A stretch of DNA of 64,000 nucleotides from contig VYZB01000222.1 in NCBI GenBank assembly GCA_013397455.1, positions 1,188,641 to 1,252,640 of the forward strand. The letters run 5' to 3'. The translations under genes were made by a program, and so were the position numbers. The DNA is from Crotophaga sulcirostris (Eukaryota; Chordata; Aves; Cuculiformes; Crotophagidae). Every line of letters starts with the position of its first letter. Positions within the stretch are counted from its first letter, which is position 1. Positions 26,701 through 39,309 of this stretch are shown here, piece by piece. The notes below the pieces were generated by a model. It saw only the letters and a list, made by a program, of their open reading frames with translations. It was not told the origin of the DNA and did not search any database.

Positions 26701-29700
26701 CAAGTTCTGTCCACACAAACTATGGCAGTATTTGAGTATGTCTACATTTCAGAAGTAAAAGAGTTAATAAACGTTTTCAGCAGACTATTTTGACATTTTC
26801 TTTTTAATTTAAGGAGCAGTATGATTGTTAACAGAAGTATTTCAGTAAACTCCTTTGAATATTTATCCTTTCTTACAGGAAGATGTTGTAAGAATAATAG
26901 GACTCTAACAAGCCACCCAGCATGTACTGTGTGCTTCTGAAGGATGTATTTTCAGGCTCTCAAAGCACACTTGATGCTCCTGACAAATACCTGCCACTAC
27001 ACAAACAGGGAAAAAAAATCACCTGTTCTGTACATAAAGCAGTACTCTTCATATGTTCAGCACCTTAAAATCTAGCTATTATGGCCCTATTATTTCAAGT
27101 TCTGAAATGCAGATAAAGTGTGGAGGATAGAAGGTTTTAGCTGCAAGTCGTTCTTTATTTTCAATTTGATGTTATTCTGTCAAGGACAGAAAAAAACATT
27201 TATGTTTATCAATGATGAAACTACATTAAGTAACACAGCTTAAAACGCATTCAGAACAACACAGCATACTCTTAGATTGTCAATACAGAACACCTTCCCT
27301 GAGATTTTAAATTGTCACCACTCATGTCATTTGCAGGAGCCTTAGGAAAAAAAAAAAAAATTAAAAAATCACAGACCTTTCCATCTGTTGTACCCACATT
27401 TTATAAGCAATTCCTAATTGATAAGACTGCCTTCAGTCTCTGTCTTTGTTTACAGAGAGAGTCACAATATTAAATTAACTGAGGATGGAGAAAAGCAAGA
27501 CTTGAACAGGAATGATGAAAACTATTCAACTTAGAAAATCCTGTGAAGCAATAACTAAGACAGCCACCTGATGAGTGACACAGACAAACCGAAATCTGCT
27601 ACATCCCAGACTTAGGGCCCAAGTTTGGCACAAACTCCTCTTTAGACCAGTGAGCACAACCCTGCCAGGGAACAATCATCTGACCTCTAGCTACACCTGC
27701 ACTGCCTCTCCATTTTGTCAGCCGATACAGGAAAGTTGGAGATGAACCATATTTCATCTTTCCTTCCACCCTCCTTTCCGGGAATGCTGCTCTTTCCTCT
27801 CTTAAGCAAAAGAGACACACTATTAGCCTTTATTGCAATGCACAGAAAACTCACTTATGCTGCCCTGACATCACTAATGTCACAATAACATTTTGGCACC
27901 AATTTGGAAAAGATTCAACTACAATAACCCAATCCTGAAAACCCAGACATTAAAGATACACAAACATATATTGTATCAACATGTTCTGCAGTCACATTGC
28001 CCGAATTGACATGTCTTTATATGTAGTGTTCACTCCAGTAAGGTCTGTATTGTTTTTATCCAAAACAAACTTTCAATAAAGTTTAAAAGAGGATTGATTT
28101 TATGCAAAACCACCCATGTGGTACATATATGGTACAAACAGTAAATGTGTAAAAATGTTTATTACAAAAAGCTTTCTGGTGCAAATTGTGACTATAGAAG
28201 AAAAAAAAACCTAGGTTATATCATACAATGTGATACCGCAGTTGGAAATTAAAAATACAAATATACCCCATAATACAATGTGAAACACAGAACAGCAGCA
28301 AAGGCAAACATCTGTGCTAAGGTTGTGGGTCAGTTCAGAGCGGCATTAAGCAAAGAAATAAATGCAGACATGAGAGTTTTAACTAAAGCTCATTCTCGAC
28401 ATTTCTGTACTTTGTGGCATGGACAATTTATTTTTAGAGTATTAATTCTCCAGGGAGAGAAAAGGATCAAGGCCACTTACTCCAGCCATGAAGGACATTA
28501 ACCTTAAAAGTTCCTGACCAGATCTAAGTTTCCTTTAAATTTGAAGCTTGTTCTCTTTAAGAGCACAACAGTTCCATAAGAAGGAAAGCTGAATAGAATT
28601 GTTAGTGCTTCTTGGCTGGTTTAGGTAGGGGGGTTACTGCTTTTACACCTCAATAACTATATTCTTATAGTATGCATAAAATCATAGTAGGAAAAAATCT
28701 TTTCACCAGCAAAGCAATTTTTCAATAGTTTTGCAGTGCTATGGTTATGCACAAACATGAGCATTCAGGTAGAGTTGGTGGGCTTATTACTTCTTCTCCT
28801 GGTACCATAATTTCTTTCAGCATAAAAAGGCTAATTTTCTTCATATAAGGCTTCATTTTCATTCACATAACAAGCTAAGTTGATTTAACAAACTCTGCTA
28901 AATTAAAAATTAAATTATTCAGAAGGGCAAAAGAATATATAGTGTACAGTGTCAGTTCCTATATCATCAGCAGCTGCACCTCCAACAAGGTTGGAGAACA
29001 CTGTTCCAGAAAACTGAAGCTGTGTGCTAAACCATTTACTGGGTGTACACTGATTATTACAAATATAGTCAATGTTATTAAAGTGTCTGACAGTACATTG
29101 TCTCCTTCACCGGTGACTTTGTCAGAGATAGAAAGACAATTTAATAAATAAACCAGAATTGTTGGGCAGAGTTTGTGGTACAAAATATTTATTTATTTTT
29201 TAAAAAAAATTATTTCAACACTTACTTGAAACTACATCCTTACATTGCTGACTTGGATAATTCTGCCCCTCGAGTTTTCTTCCATGCATGGTATTTAGTC
29301 TTTTACTGGAGCCAGCAGGCACGTGGTGCATTTGGCAGGTATAAGAGTCAGAGGATGTAAAATTTTGATTCTTTGTAGGACTGCTTATCCTTTCTTGGTA
29401 AATATTTATCTTGTTTGGTGATTTATCATTGGTCAAAACAATAAAAACGTCTCACAGGCCCAGAAAGTCTTCTGTGATACTTGTGGTCTTTTTGCTACTA
29501 TGTCTTTGCATTTTGTGCAGATGTAAACTCAAAATATTAAAGATAGGATTTAAGTCCTTTTACAAAGTAATGAAGTTTTGGTCTTCTCTCACTTTGAACA
29601 GTGGCAGACCAGAACACAGTTCAAAGCTTCTCTCTTCTATGGGTTACAGAGCTTTAGCTGCTAAGTATTTGTCTATTAAATAGATAGGTTGTCTGCTCCT

Positions 29701-32700
29701 CCTATGGCATGACTTTTTCCTCACTTCCTGCTCCCGTTCTATCACTTTTCCTCACTTAACTGAAGTAAAATTTAGAAGACCTCTCAGCCTAAAAACAGCT
29801 GAGAGTGGCCTTAGGACACTGGAGGTTTAAGCCATTAGAATTTATTAGCGTATCATCACAGGATAATAAAAGAGAAAGAAAGCAAAACTAACTTTGCTAA
29901 GCCACACATGCATAAAAACCATGACACAGTAATGAGCTGTAAGTAACTCAACCTCACCTTCCCTGAGGCTTATTTTCTACTGTGGGGAAATAGTTGTCCA
30001 TCTATTTGGAATTCATTGAAATATTAGGGCCAAAACACCCCACAGCCAAGACAGGGATGCTAATTTGATCCAACTCTTATATATCATGCACAGTTAGCAA
30101 TCGTTTCTTTGGCCTATAAAAACAGGTCTGGCTAGAAAATGAAGAAAAATGATTTGAATGAAAAATGAAGAAAATTAGTTTCTGGCAAACATTTTATACT
30201 CATGAGATCCAGTTTATTTTGATAAAATTAAATTTTAAAGACCACCTCTTCCCTACAACAGACCTAGAGGGATGTCCTTGAAAGGACAAGACATACGGAT
30301 AGGGGTAAAGATACCATCTGTACACTACATGAGACATTATAAACATCTTTCAGTTTAATTATATATTTTACTGCAGATACTAAAATTAAAGATATTATGC
30401 AGAATAATAAGCCTACTGAAACAGAAGAACACTTACGTTTTAATCAATCATGTCTTTTAAATATTTTGCTTTCTCCAGTAATGATCATACTAACGCTCCC
30501 CAGAAAGCTAACAAACAATATATATATTAAAGCTTTATCAGAAACTATATATCCTACCTGTTTAAAATTCTCAGTAAATTACTTTGATTGATCTTCTACA
30601 ATGATATCTGATAAGGCAAGACATACACTTTTGCCTTTCCACAGTGTTCGGACAGCAGACACAAACACAGAAGTAAGGAACAGTGAGCAGGTAATTAAGA
30701 GAGACTATATTACTAGTAAAAAAGCTAGTTAGAAGTGATCCATACTCCTCCTTTCCACATACTCCATAGAAGTTTGGTGACTCAAAGCCCAGGAACACTG
30801 CACACATCCTAAGGGTTTCAATAAATTAGTAACTAGCTCATAGGAAGACCTTACTGAGATTCATGAAGCTGGTGTCTCCCACCCACTCCTTTTGAAGAGT
30901 TCAGTCTGCAATGTAAAGGTACCTTCTACAAAGCAAACTCAACAGGCTGTGCTCTACAAGCTGTGGAAACTGCTCATTTCTATTCAAACACTGCTACAGC
31001 CGATTCATCTAGCTTTTAGACTACTTAACATGAAACAGATACCTAACAGACTCTGGAGCAGCAATAGAAATCCAGGTTCTCAACACTCTGGTTGCATAGT
31101 TTAAGGGGTGACCATTACAATCTTTTCTCTTTTCTCCCCTCTGATCCAATGACCCTTGAACTTAGAGAAGACATTTAAGTGGCTCCAGTCTACTGTTAAG
31201 AAAGGCTTGAATCCTGGATGTTTTGCCTCACCAACTCTTAGGATATTGTAACAGAGAGAGATGCAAAGACCTCCTCTTTTGTGTTTAAGAAAACCAATCA
31301 ACCAAACAAACCCTCAAAGCATTGCACCAATAACAGAAGACTTCACTGTATGGGGAGCATTCTATACTGAGAAACCCAAGTGGATTACAATATATCCAAT
31401 TAGGCAAAACCACATCCCTGGAGAATAGCTGTATACAGAAGTTTCTTGCCTGTTGATTTTACCATTCCAAGGGTTGAAGGGTGGGAGACCTTAAGTCACA
31501 GGGATATTCACAGTGTTGTTTTTCCCGTAGCTATCTTTTTTATTGTATTTATATTTAATGCTAGGATAGAGTGATAGAAATACTGTACTATGCAGCAAAA
31601 GGGAAAACTCTAAGACAGATCACTAATTTCCTTACAACGACCTGTTGCATCACACTTCCGTTGCTTTTACAGCCTGGAAAGTTACTATAAACTTATTTGA
31701 CAAGTAATCTGTGTTACAGAGCATGGATAGAGAAAATAAGAAATACTTTGAAATAAGTTAAGAAAAAAAGAAACCTATCTACTGCAACTTTTGTTTCCTC
31801 CTTCCTCCCCGAGATTCACATGATTCATGCACTCAGCAGCATATTATAAAACTACATGAGGATAAGAAAGCTAGCAGTATCAACCAAATAGCCCATGAGT
31901 GTTTCTTGAACAGTGAAGTGTATTCATGAATAGAAACCTTGCTTCATCAGACTAAGTATACTCTAAGAAACTAGGTCAAAAGTCTATTCACAATGACATA
32001 CAGCAGCAATTTTCTAAGGCTGGAAATGTCAATGTCTATGTTGATTTGTAAATATCCAGGTGAACCTCTGCGCATAAACAGGTATCAAGGCCACTGTGCA
32101 AACTGCAAAACTCTCAGGAACAGAACAGCAGCACTGATATATTCCAGCAGAAGAATGAAAAAGTTAAGCTAGTACATTTCAGTTGTGTGTATTTTCCATT
32201 CGACTCGTGTTACAATGGGATACATAAATTGTCAGTTAAAATAATAATAAAAACTAATGTTTTTATGAATTTTTAATTAATAAATTAATTCACTGCCTGA
32301 AGGGAAGGCAAACTATTATGAACTGTTTATAAATGAAAAGAAATATATGTTTGGAAGTATGAACTTACAAACAGAAACTGAAATGGGCAATTGCATTGTC
32401 GAATTCCTGCTAACAGTCTAATAAGCTTGTTTTCTCTCCCAGATTCTTCCCTCTTTTTCCAGTTCCCCCCTACTCCACAAAATTTCAATAGTCTTTTCTT
32501 CTGCTGTTGTTGCACCTTTCTACTATGGGTTCTTCTTGTTCATACAATAGAATATGAAGTTCCAAGAATGTTTGGCTAGCAGTGACTTCATGTTATGTAT
32601 TAAGTTCTTCTTAATAAAACTCTTTCTTTCTAGAAAATACGTCAAACGGGGTAAAAAAAGAATCAGTTTGGACACCCTCCCAAACAGAGAAGTAGGCAGG

Positions 32701-33139
32701 ATTTGTCAATATAAGCTTCCAGTACAAACATAATTGGTACAAGCAGAGGGTGCCTAATTTCACCTTACTCACTATTCAACTTGAAAAAGAGATACAGAGC
32801 AGAGCAAGGGGAAAAAATGCAAAATATTGAAGTTATTTACTGGCTGACATACTTTCATAAGTATGCGTGCCCATTGCATTATTTCAAGGAAAGGTTAAGA
32901 CAACTGAGAAGTGTGCAAGTTGAAAAAAAATTAAAGAATCTATTACCTCAAGCAGTATATAATAATTAGGGATATTTCAATCAAACAAGTAAAGTGAAAG
33001 CCACAGGCATTTTTTTTTCAGGAGAAAGAAAATCCACGCATTCTTCTGTAGAACTCTTAATTCCAGATTAGGCTGCTTATTCATTTGTAAACTGAGAATT
33101 TTCATACATAGTGAAGTTTAATTGCTTTAGTATTTCCTG
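23768..33139. other. Gene-free AT-rich interval
   Basis: I see no recognisable gene or transposon. There is an A14 run at 27347-27360 and an 8-bp-arm inverted repeat at 29781-29805 (ctctcagc / gctgagag). A GC-richer patch at about 27560-27830 has neither a good reading frame nor a CpG-island profile. Confidence 0.65.
27347..27366. repeat. Poly-A run
   Basis: A14 followed by tta and further A bases. No retroposed body is recognisable upstream, so I take it as a simple homopolymer. Confidence 0.85.
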
Positions 33140-33169
33140 TGTTTAAGTGTATTGCAGTACACTTAAACA
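33140..33169. repeat. Perfect 12-bp hairpin
   Basis: The arms tgtttaagtgta (33140-33151) and tacacttaaaca (33158-33169) are fully complementary around the 6-base loop ttgcag. The stem is too short for an ordinary microRNA precursor and the flanks do not extend it. Confidence 0.92.
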
Positions 33170-36116
33170 GTGAGTCCATAAAAAATAAATTATATCCATT
33201 AGCTGACTTTACTGAACATACTTGAAACATAATATGATTGCTATAATTGATTTTTTTTTTTGGCAACATTTCGATGAAAGTTGATTTAGTATTGAATTCT
33301 TTCTAAAAGAACTTCCTGGTTTTAATAGTGCACACTTTGAAAATTTTAAAGCAGTCCATTTATCTAAGATTTTAATAAAATATGAGGGACCATATCAACA
33401 TGATTTATGTTCATTGCATTAGTTGTCAGTTGCATTCTGGTCAAATCTACAATGTTAGATTCTTATTTTTATTCAGTAGCAAGCATATTCTGTAAAGTTG
33501 CATAAATCTACTGACTCACTACAGACAAAGCCTTAGCATAGAACAAGTCATTTAAAAAAAAAAAAAGTCACTCTGTGTCTGTCCCTGATGTTCCAGTTGG
33601 AAAATTAATAATAAAGGANAAGGAAACAAATCAAAAATTAAAAGAAACACATGGGAATAGACAAAGGCACTATATGTTGCATTTTTTAACTAAAGATAGT
33701 GTTATATATTTTATATTGATTTATTACAAAGTGAAGTTTTGTCAGCAGAATGTGCCATATCTTCTTCAAAGTATTTCAAGAAATGAGCACAGAGAAAGAA
33801 GAAATACCACGCGCACAATATCATGGTGAACTTAAACTCTCATGGTTCCTATAGGATAACACTGGACAAGCAAAACCTTATACATAATTTCACAGTTTGA
33901 TTCTTCCTCCTGATCTAGTTACCACCACTTTGAATCCTTAAAAGTTTTGGTAAAAAACACTGGAGAGTTTCACAGGCAACAGACTGACCTTCATTCACAG
34001 ACTTGGGTGGGAACCTAGTAAAGGACACCGTGAGCAATATAATCCTAAATTTAGTGTCAGAACTGAGAGTCTCAGCTTAAAAAAAGAAGCCTTCAACACA
34101 TACACATGCAGCAAACCAGAAAGAATTCCCTAAGCTATTCAAGCACGTATCAGCCTTGCTACTTAGAATTATACAGATCTACTGTCTTCCAAATAATGGT
34201 TTTATTTGGAAACTTTACTTGTCAATCTAACAGACTTACTTTATGCAGTGTTTCTGTTAAATTGGTGTTGAAGAAATGTATTCCACTCTCATAATACTTA
34301 AAACTGTAAGCAAAGCTGGTTGAAAGAAAAACGAGTTTCTGTGTTAGTTGTTCAGCAGCTGAATGGCATATAGGAACATAAATTGACAGCTATCATTTCA
34401 GCTATGTTGTTGGACATAATACTTTTTTTTTAAATTGATGAAACTCATTGTAACCAATTTTCAGCTCCTATCAGTCATATCTGGAGCCACACTAGTATGC
34501 TGCCGGGCACTGGAGTGTAGCAAATAACTTGAGATAGTCAGAGAGTAAAAATATTTACTGAACTCACATGAACACTTGGTCAAGCCATTAGTATTATTTC
34601 AATGTGACTAAGCCTTGGGCTTTTATTAAAAATAATCTTGAGAAGTTTCTTAAAAATATTTTTATTAACATTTAACACTATAAATTTTTAACTGCTTTCT
34701 AAAAAATTAAATGTCAAGTTTTGTTTTAATATGGGTGCCAATTCTTTAGCATGACAAGCAGGTTAAATGTTTGTGGGGACTTTTGTTCAGTTTTTTTGTG
34801 TTGGTTTTATTCCCCAAAAATGCAAGCCAACTGAGGTCTGATTTACTGAAGTAGTCTGTGTACTGTGACTATCAAAATCTTGGTATGCAATTCCAAAACA
34901 TTTTCATTTTCTGCATGGTTTCTCTCCTCTCCCCCTTCCCCCCTTTTTTATTTTTCTTTATACAGTTAAAGATTACAGAAACTGAAAAATGCATTGAGGG
35001 AAACCAAAATAATTGACTTATTCACACAATATCTCGCTGAGAAAAATGGTCTAGAAGAATTACCTGCTAGATTACACTGTGTAAGGGCACACAGTTCTGA
35101 TCAGGTCCACATCCTTCCTTATTGTGCTAACTGATGTACAAACACAGGTTTACACCCTGAATAGACTATAATCTGTTGTAACAGCAATATATAGCAAATG
35201 GTCGTAAAAAAGCGCAGGGAATGCAGAAGCAAGGACAGGTAAGTGAGCAAGTACAAGGAAGGACAACCAATAACTATGTATGCTTGCACAATTTTTCTTA
35301 GAGAACATTATGATTAGAAGATACTGGCAACTAATATGCATCAGCAACTCACTCATGGAAGTAGCAATTATCATCTTAAGTTTCATTGAAGGCTGCCACA
35401 GACATAAACGCGGAGGAGAGAGAAGAGAAAACGATGACGTGCTCACATGTGAAATTTTGCCATGGCAAAAAAGAAAGTCTAGAATATGGGAGCAGAGATG
35501 GATGTGACATGGTCAGAAGAAAATATGGAAAGTGACATCAGCAGTACTGTATCTCTGATAAGATGAGTAAATGGGCAATCAGGTCAGAAAAGTCTGGATG
35601 CAGGAGCTGCAAAATTGAGGCATAAGGACTTGATTCAAAACTTAGATGCTAAGCAGAGAAGGAGAGAGAGCACTCTTAGAAACTAGAAAATGAGGAGGCA
35701 TATGTACATTTAAACAGAGGCTTAAGCATCAGGCCCAAAACTTTACTGTTTTGTCAGGTTGTGGACAAATCCTTATTTCAGCAAAATTTCAGTTGCGTTA
35801 GCAAATTATCTTGCTAACAGAGACCAGACTCTTAGCTTAGTGTTGGATCTCTCTGAATAGTTCTGGAAACAGCATAAGCCAGTGGGTGGCAGATATCTTG
35901 ATGCTGCCAGTCCATCCTTGAATAATGCATGAGCCCTGATGTGAAGAATATCATGGCCATTACTCAGAGCTATCTTTGTCACTAGACATGAGTTATTAAA
36001 AAAAAGTAATTTAAAAATAAGTGTGAGCTATAAGAATAACAACATACTAGACTCATCATTAAAGATTATGCTTAACAATGAAGATCAAAAGACCCATACT
36101 TAGCACCTCCAGCAGT
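33170..36116. other. Gene-free AT-rich interval
   Basis: Unique AT-rich sequence with T and A runs (for example at 33250 and 33553). It contains the only ambiguous base of the window, an N at 33619, within low-complexity A-rich sequence. No gene is seen. Confidence 0.65.
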
Positions 36117-36264
36117 GATTTTGCGCAGTAGCAGTATATCTTGAGGAGGTCTTAAAGCTGTATTTGCAAATAGGGAGGACAAAAAAAGATATCCCAGCTA
36201 CCTAAAGCAATTGCTTTTAATGACCTTCCTCAGTTCAGCATGAGAGAACAGACTCTGTACGGCC
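36117..36264 (+). pseudogene. Probable degraded U4 snRNA pseudogene
   Basis: Bases 36120-36137 read TTTGCGCAGTAGCAGTAT. This differs at one position from the 5' part of vertebrate U4 snRNA, the spliceosomal RNA that pairs with U6 (tttgcgcagtggcagtat by recall). Weaker matches follow in the same order: gaggt near 36146, tatttgcaaatag near 36161 (U4 ttattgctaattg), and atatccc near 36189 (U4 ataCCCC). At 36248-36262, acagactctgtacgg resembles the U4 3' end (acagtctctacgg). The span is about 148 bases and U4 is about 145. The Sm site (aattttt-type) near the 3' end is not recognisable and the middle is heavily diverged, so a functional gene is unlikely. A match limited to the 5' 18 bases by chance remains possible. 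Confidence 0.5.
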
Positions 36265-39200
36265 CTAGATTTCTTTAATGGAGAATAGAAATATCACAGG
36301 TTAACACAAGTAATTTCCACTTGTCTTCAACTCCATGCTCAAACTTGTGAGACTGGTAATCAACTGTATTCAAGTATGTACTACAAGATTAGTACATACA
36401 TTTGGATTTTGAAAAAGTTGTTTTCCTTTATTTACAGATACCTTAATCCAGCCATTTTAACCAGCATGGCATAACTTCACAAATAAAAGAATGAGTTATC
36501 TGTCAAGGTTGATATAAACTTTTCAAAAGTTATAACATTTCAACATTTATAAATCTTACTTTGTTACAAGCTTTGCATGAAGTCCAAAGACTTAAGAATC
36601 ACTTTGAAAAACCTTACAGCCACTCTTGCCCTTCCTCTCACATTTGCCACAGAGACACAGGTTTTGTCAGCACTGGCAGTTGTGCCTATCTGTGCATGCT
36701 GTGAATGACAGCTAGCAAGGGATGAAAAAAGTTTATTGCGTAGAAAATTAGGCCTTTTATTAGATGGATTAGTATTTTCATTTACAGCTGATCCTTTGAT
36801 TGTTCACATGCATCTGTAGAATGCATGGGGTTAATTAGACTAGCTTTGTGTCTAAAAAGAACACACAAAATCTCTGCTAATGTCTTTTAATATACACCAA
36901 ATTATGTTTTCAAAAAAAATTCTTTATTTGATATCTATTGTTCCTTCTTGCTTTATTTTTGCTATAAGCCATAAGCCCAATATACGCGCTGCATATGCCA
37001 TTGACAAGTTAACTTCTACAGTATGTAACTTATTCTTCTAATAAAAATTGTCTAAATTGTAATTGCTAGCACCGAAACATACAGAGATGATGCTTTGTTA
37101 CCCGATCGTCATACTGAAGGGTTTTTTCTGTTCTCCTGGTGACAGTGAAATTGCTGTCCAATACAGTTAAAACACTGTCTATTAATAAAGATTAGTTCAT
37201 GCTTTTAATTTTCCTGTGTTAGTACAAATATCAATACTGTGTACCTATAACAAACACACAAGTAACTTAAAGTACATTAAAAAAACAGTTGTGGATAATT
37301 ATTCTTTAACAAGTTCATTGATTCCAGTAGATAGATTCAGCTAATTGACAGAAGAAGGAGGCTCGTGGCAGAATACAAAATAAAATACGTGCCTCAAAAG
37401 TTTTCTGCTTTCAATGATGGTAGAGAGAAGTTTAATAGTATAAATTGCTTCAACCCACATGCATTGATGTGTTCCAGCTTACTCAAGAAAAAGTGTTTCT
37501 ACGCAAGACAGCTTTGGCAGTCATTTCAAAAACAAAATGGATACTCACTTCATTAATCTTGCAACAGGTGCCAAAGATTGAAACCCAGCTACCCAAGATT
37601 TCAGCCCCTATGAAAATACTGTAAGAGTCTAGAAGAAAGATTCCCTGGCCTACTTCACAAATGTTTTGTGGAAACTTTTTTTTTATTTACTAAACCAAGC
37701 GGTGCACACTGTTTCTTTTCAAACAAATGACACGTAATTTTAAGTAGGTTGTTTGCAACAATATAGCACTCATTTATGCAGTTATAAGTGAGACATTTGA
37801 ACATAGCAGGCATAAAAAGAAGGGAGATCTATACTCATGTTTCATAAAGTTTAAACTAGAGACAACACTATCTGGGGAATGTGGCTTCTATGGAGAGGGA
37901 ACAAGGCCTAAGAAATAAAGCTTGGACTACAGTGCAAATGAGAGTTAAGAAATAAAGAGTGGAGAACAGCAAGGTTAATTTCCCTTTTCTTGGTGGACAG
38001 ATACCTAGGCTTCTTTCAAAATAGTCGGCTGCATCTCAGTTGTCCCTCTCTGTGAACAAGGAACCGTCAGTATCTGATATCAACAAGGTGCAGGCAGATA
38101 TAAAGGGGAAGACTGCAAGAACAAAATAGCTTCCAGTAGCTTTCATGTAGTCAGAGGTCCAAGAGTTACCCAGAACAAAAGACACTTTTTTGTGTTAAGA
38201 ACCCCTGGATAATTTCACTTTTTATTATCTGTTTTTTGTTTTTTTCAGTGCATCCAGATTTTGGCCATCCACAATACTCTATAGGAACAAGCTGTAACAG
38301 TTTCACTTTTAATAACCTGAAAAAGCACTCCCTTATGTTTTACATAATTTACTAATTTTCTAAATTACCAACAAATCACCATTCAGCACCTATACATCCT
38401 AATGCTAAATTTAATTCTAACACTACTACTTTTTCTTTTGGACTCATTATTTTATTATTCCTCTATTTCTGCAGTCCTCTATGTTAAATTCCTTCCAAAG
38501 TCTTCTTTCATTTCCAGTCAACTCCACAGAAAAGATATTTTCGAAGTATCTTTCCCATTCTACAGCTTCCCTACCCATAAGCACATAATTCCTCTAAAGT
38601 TATAATTTCACTTACCAAGCATTAGACCTCCAGGACACACAGATTAGATGTAAGAATTCCTTTAAGATGACAACTGGCTCAGCCTGTGGCCCTACATACA
38701 CAAAGCAGCAGAGAAAAGAAGGTAGGGAAACTCTCTTGAGGAGTCACACACCTTTTTTTACTGACCTTATACAAGGTGTGAAGCCTGAGGGCATAGTCCT
38801 TTCAGGTGTATTATACCAAATTGTGGTTCACCCAGCAGTTGTACTTGCCCCCATCATGCTGCACAGGAATGCCTCATACAGAAGCTGCTAAATTGCTCAC
38901 AGATACTTTCTATTAACTTCAGGAGGCACAGAATGAAAGTTGTAAGGATTTATTGCCTTTGCCTTTTTATTTCCTTCTCATGTTGAGTTTTATTGAATAC
39001 CCATCCTGAAAAGGCATATGATCTCATTGAGCAACTTAAGCTCTGTGTTAGTAAAGGCTGGTTTCAGGATTCTGTTTGGGTGTTTTTGCCAATAATGTTA
39101 GAGAATTTCCACAGAGGGAGTTTTTGGGCTGGTTTGGGAAGGAAGGCAGAGGGTTCTAGCCCAACTGACAGTTAGTTTGAGGCAACTGAAAACACTGGGA

Positions 39201-39279
39201 AGGCTATCTCAAATATCCAATTATTTATTTCAGGCTCCACAGGACTATCTTCTCAAATTATCACCACCATGATTTAGGT
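36265..39279. other. Gene-free interval with possible conserved element
   Basis: I see no gene. The part 36750-37200 keeps several CpG dinucleotides in AT-rich surroundings and lacks simple repeats, which is typical of conserved noncoding DNA. This is inference from composition only. Confidence 0.55.
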
Positions 39280-39309
39280 AAAAAAAAAACAACAAAAAAA
39301 CAACAACAT
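39280..39309. repeat. A-rich/(CAA) simple repeat
   Basis: A run of A bases broken by caa units, forming a short low-complexity tract. Confidence 0.85.

Noticed and set aside
36204..36217. 14-bp palindrome aaagcaattgcttt
   Set aside because: Perfect palindromes of this length are expected by chance in AT-rich DNA, and this one lies inside the U4-like pseudogene.
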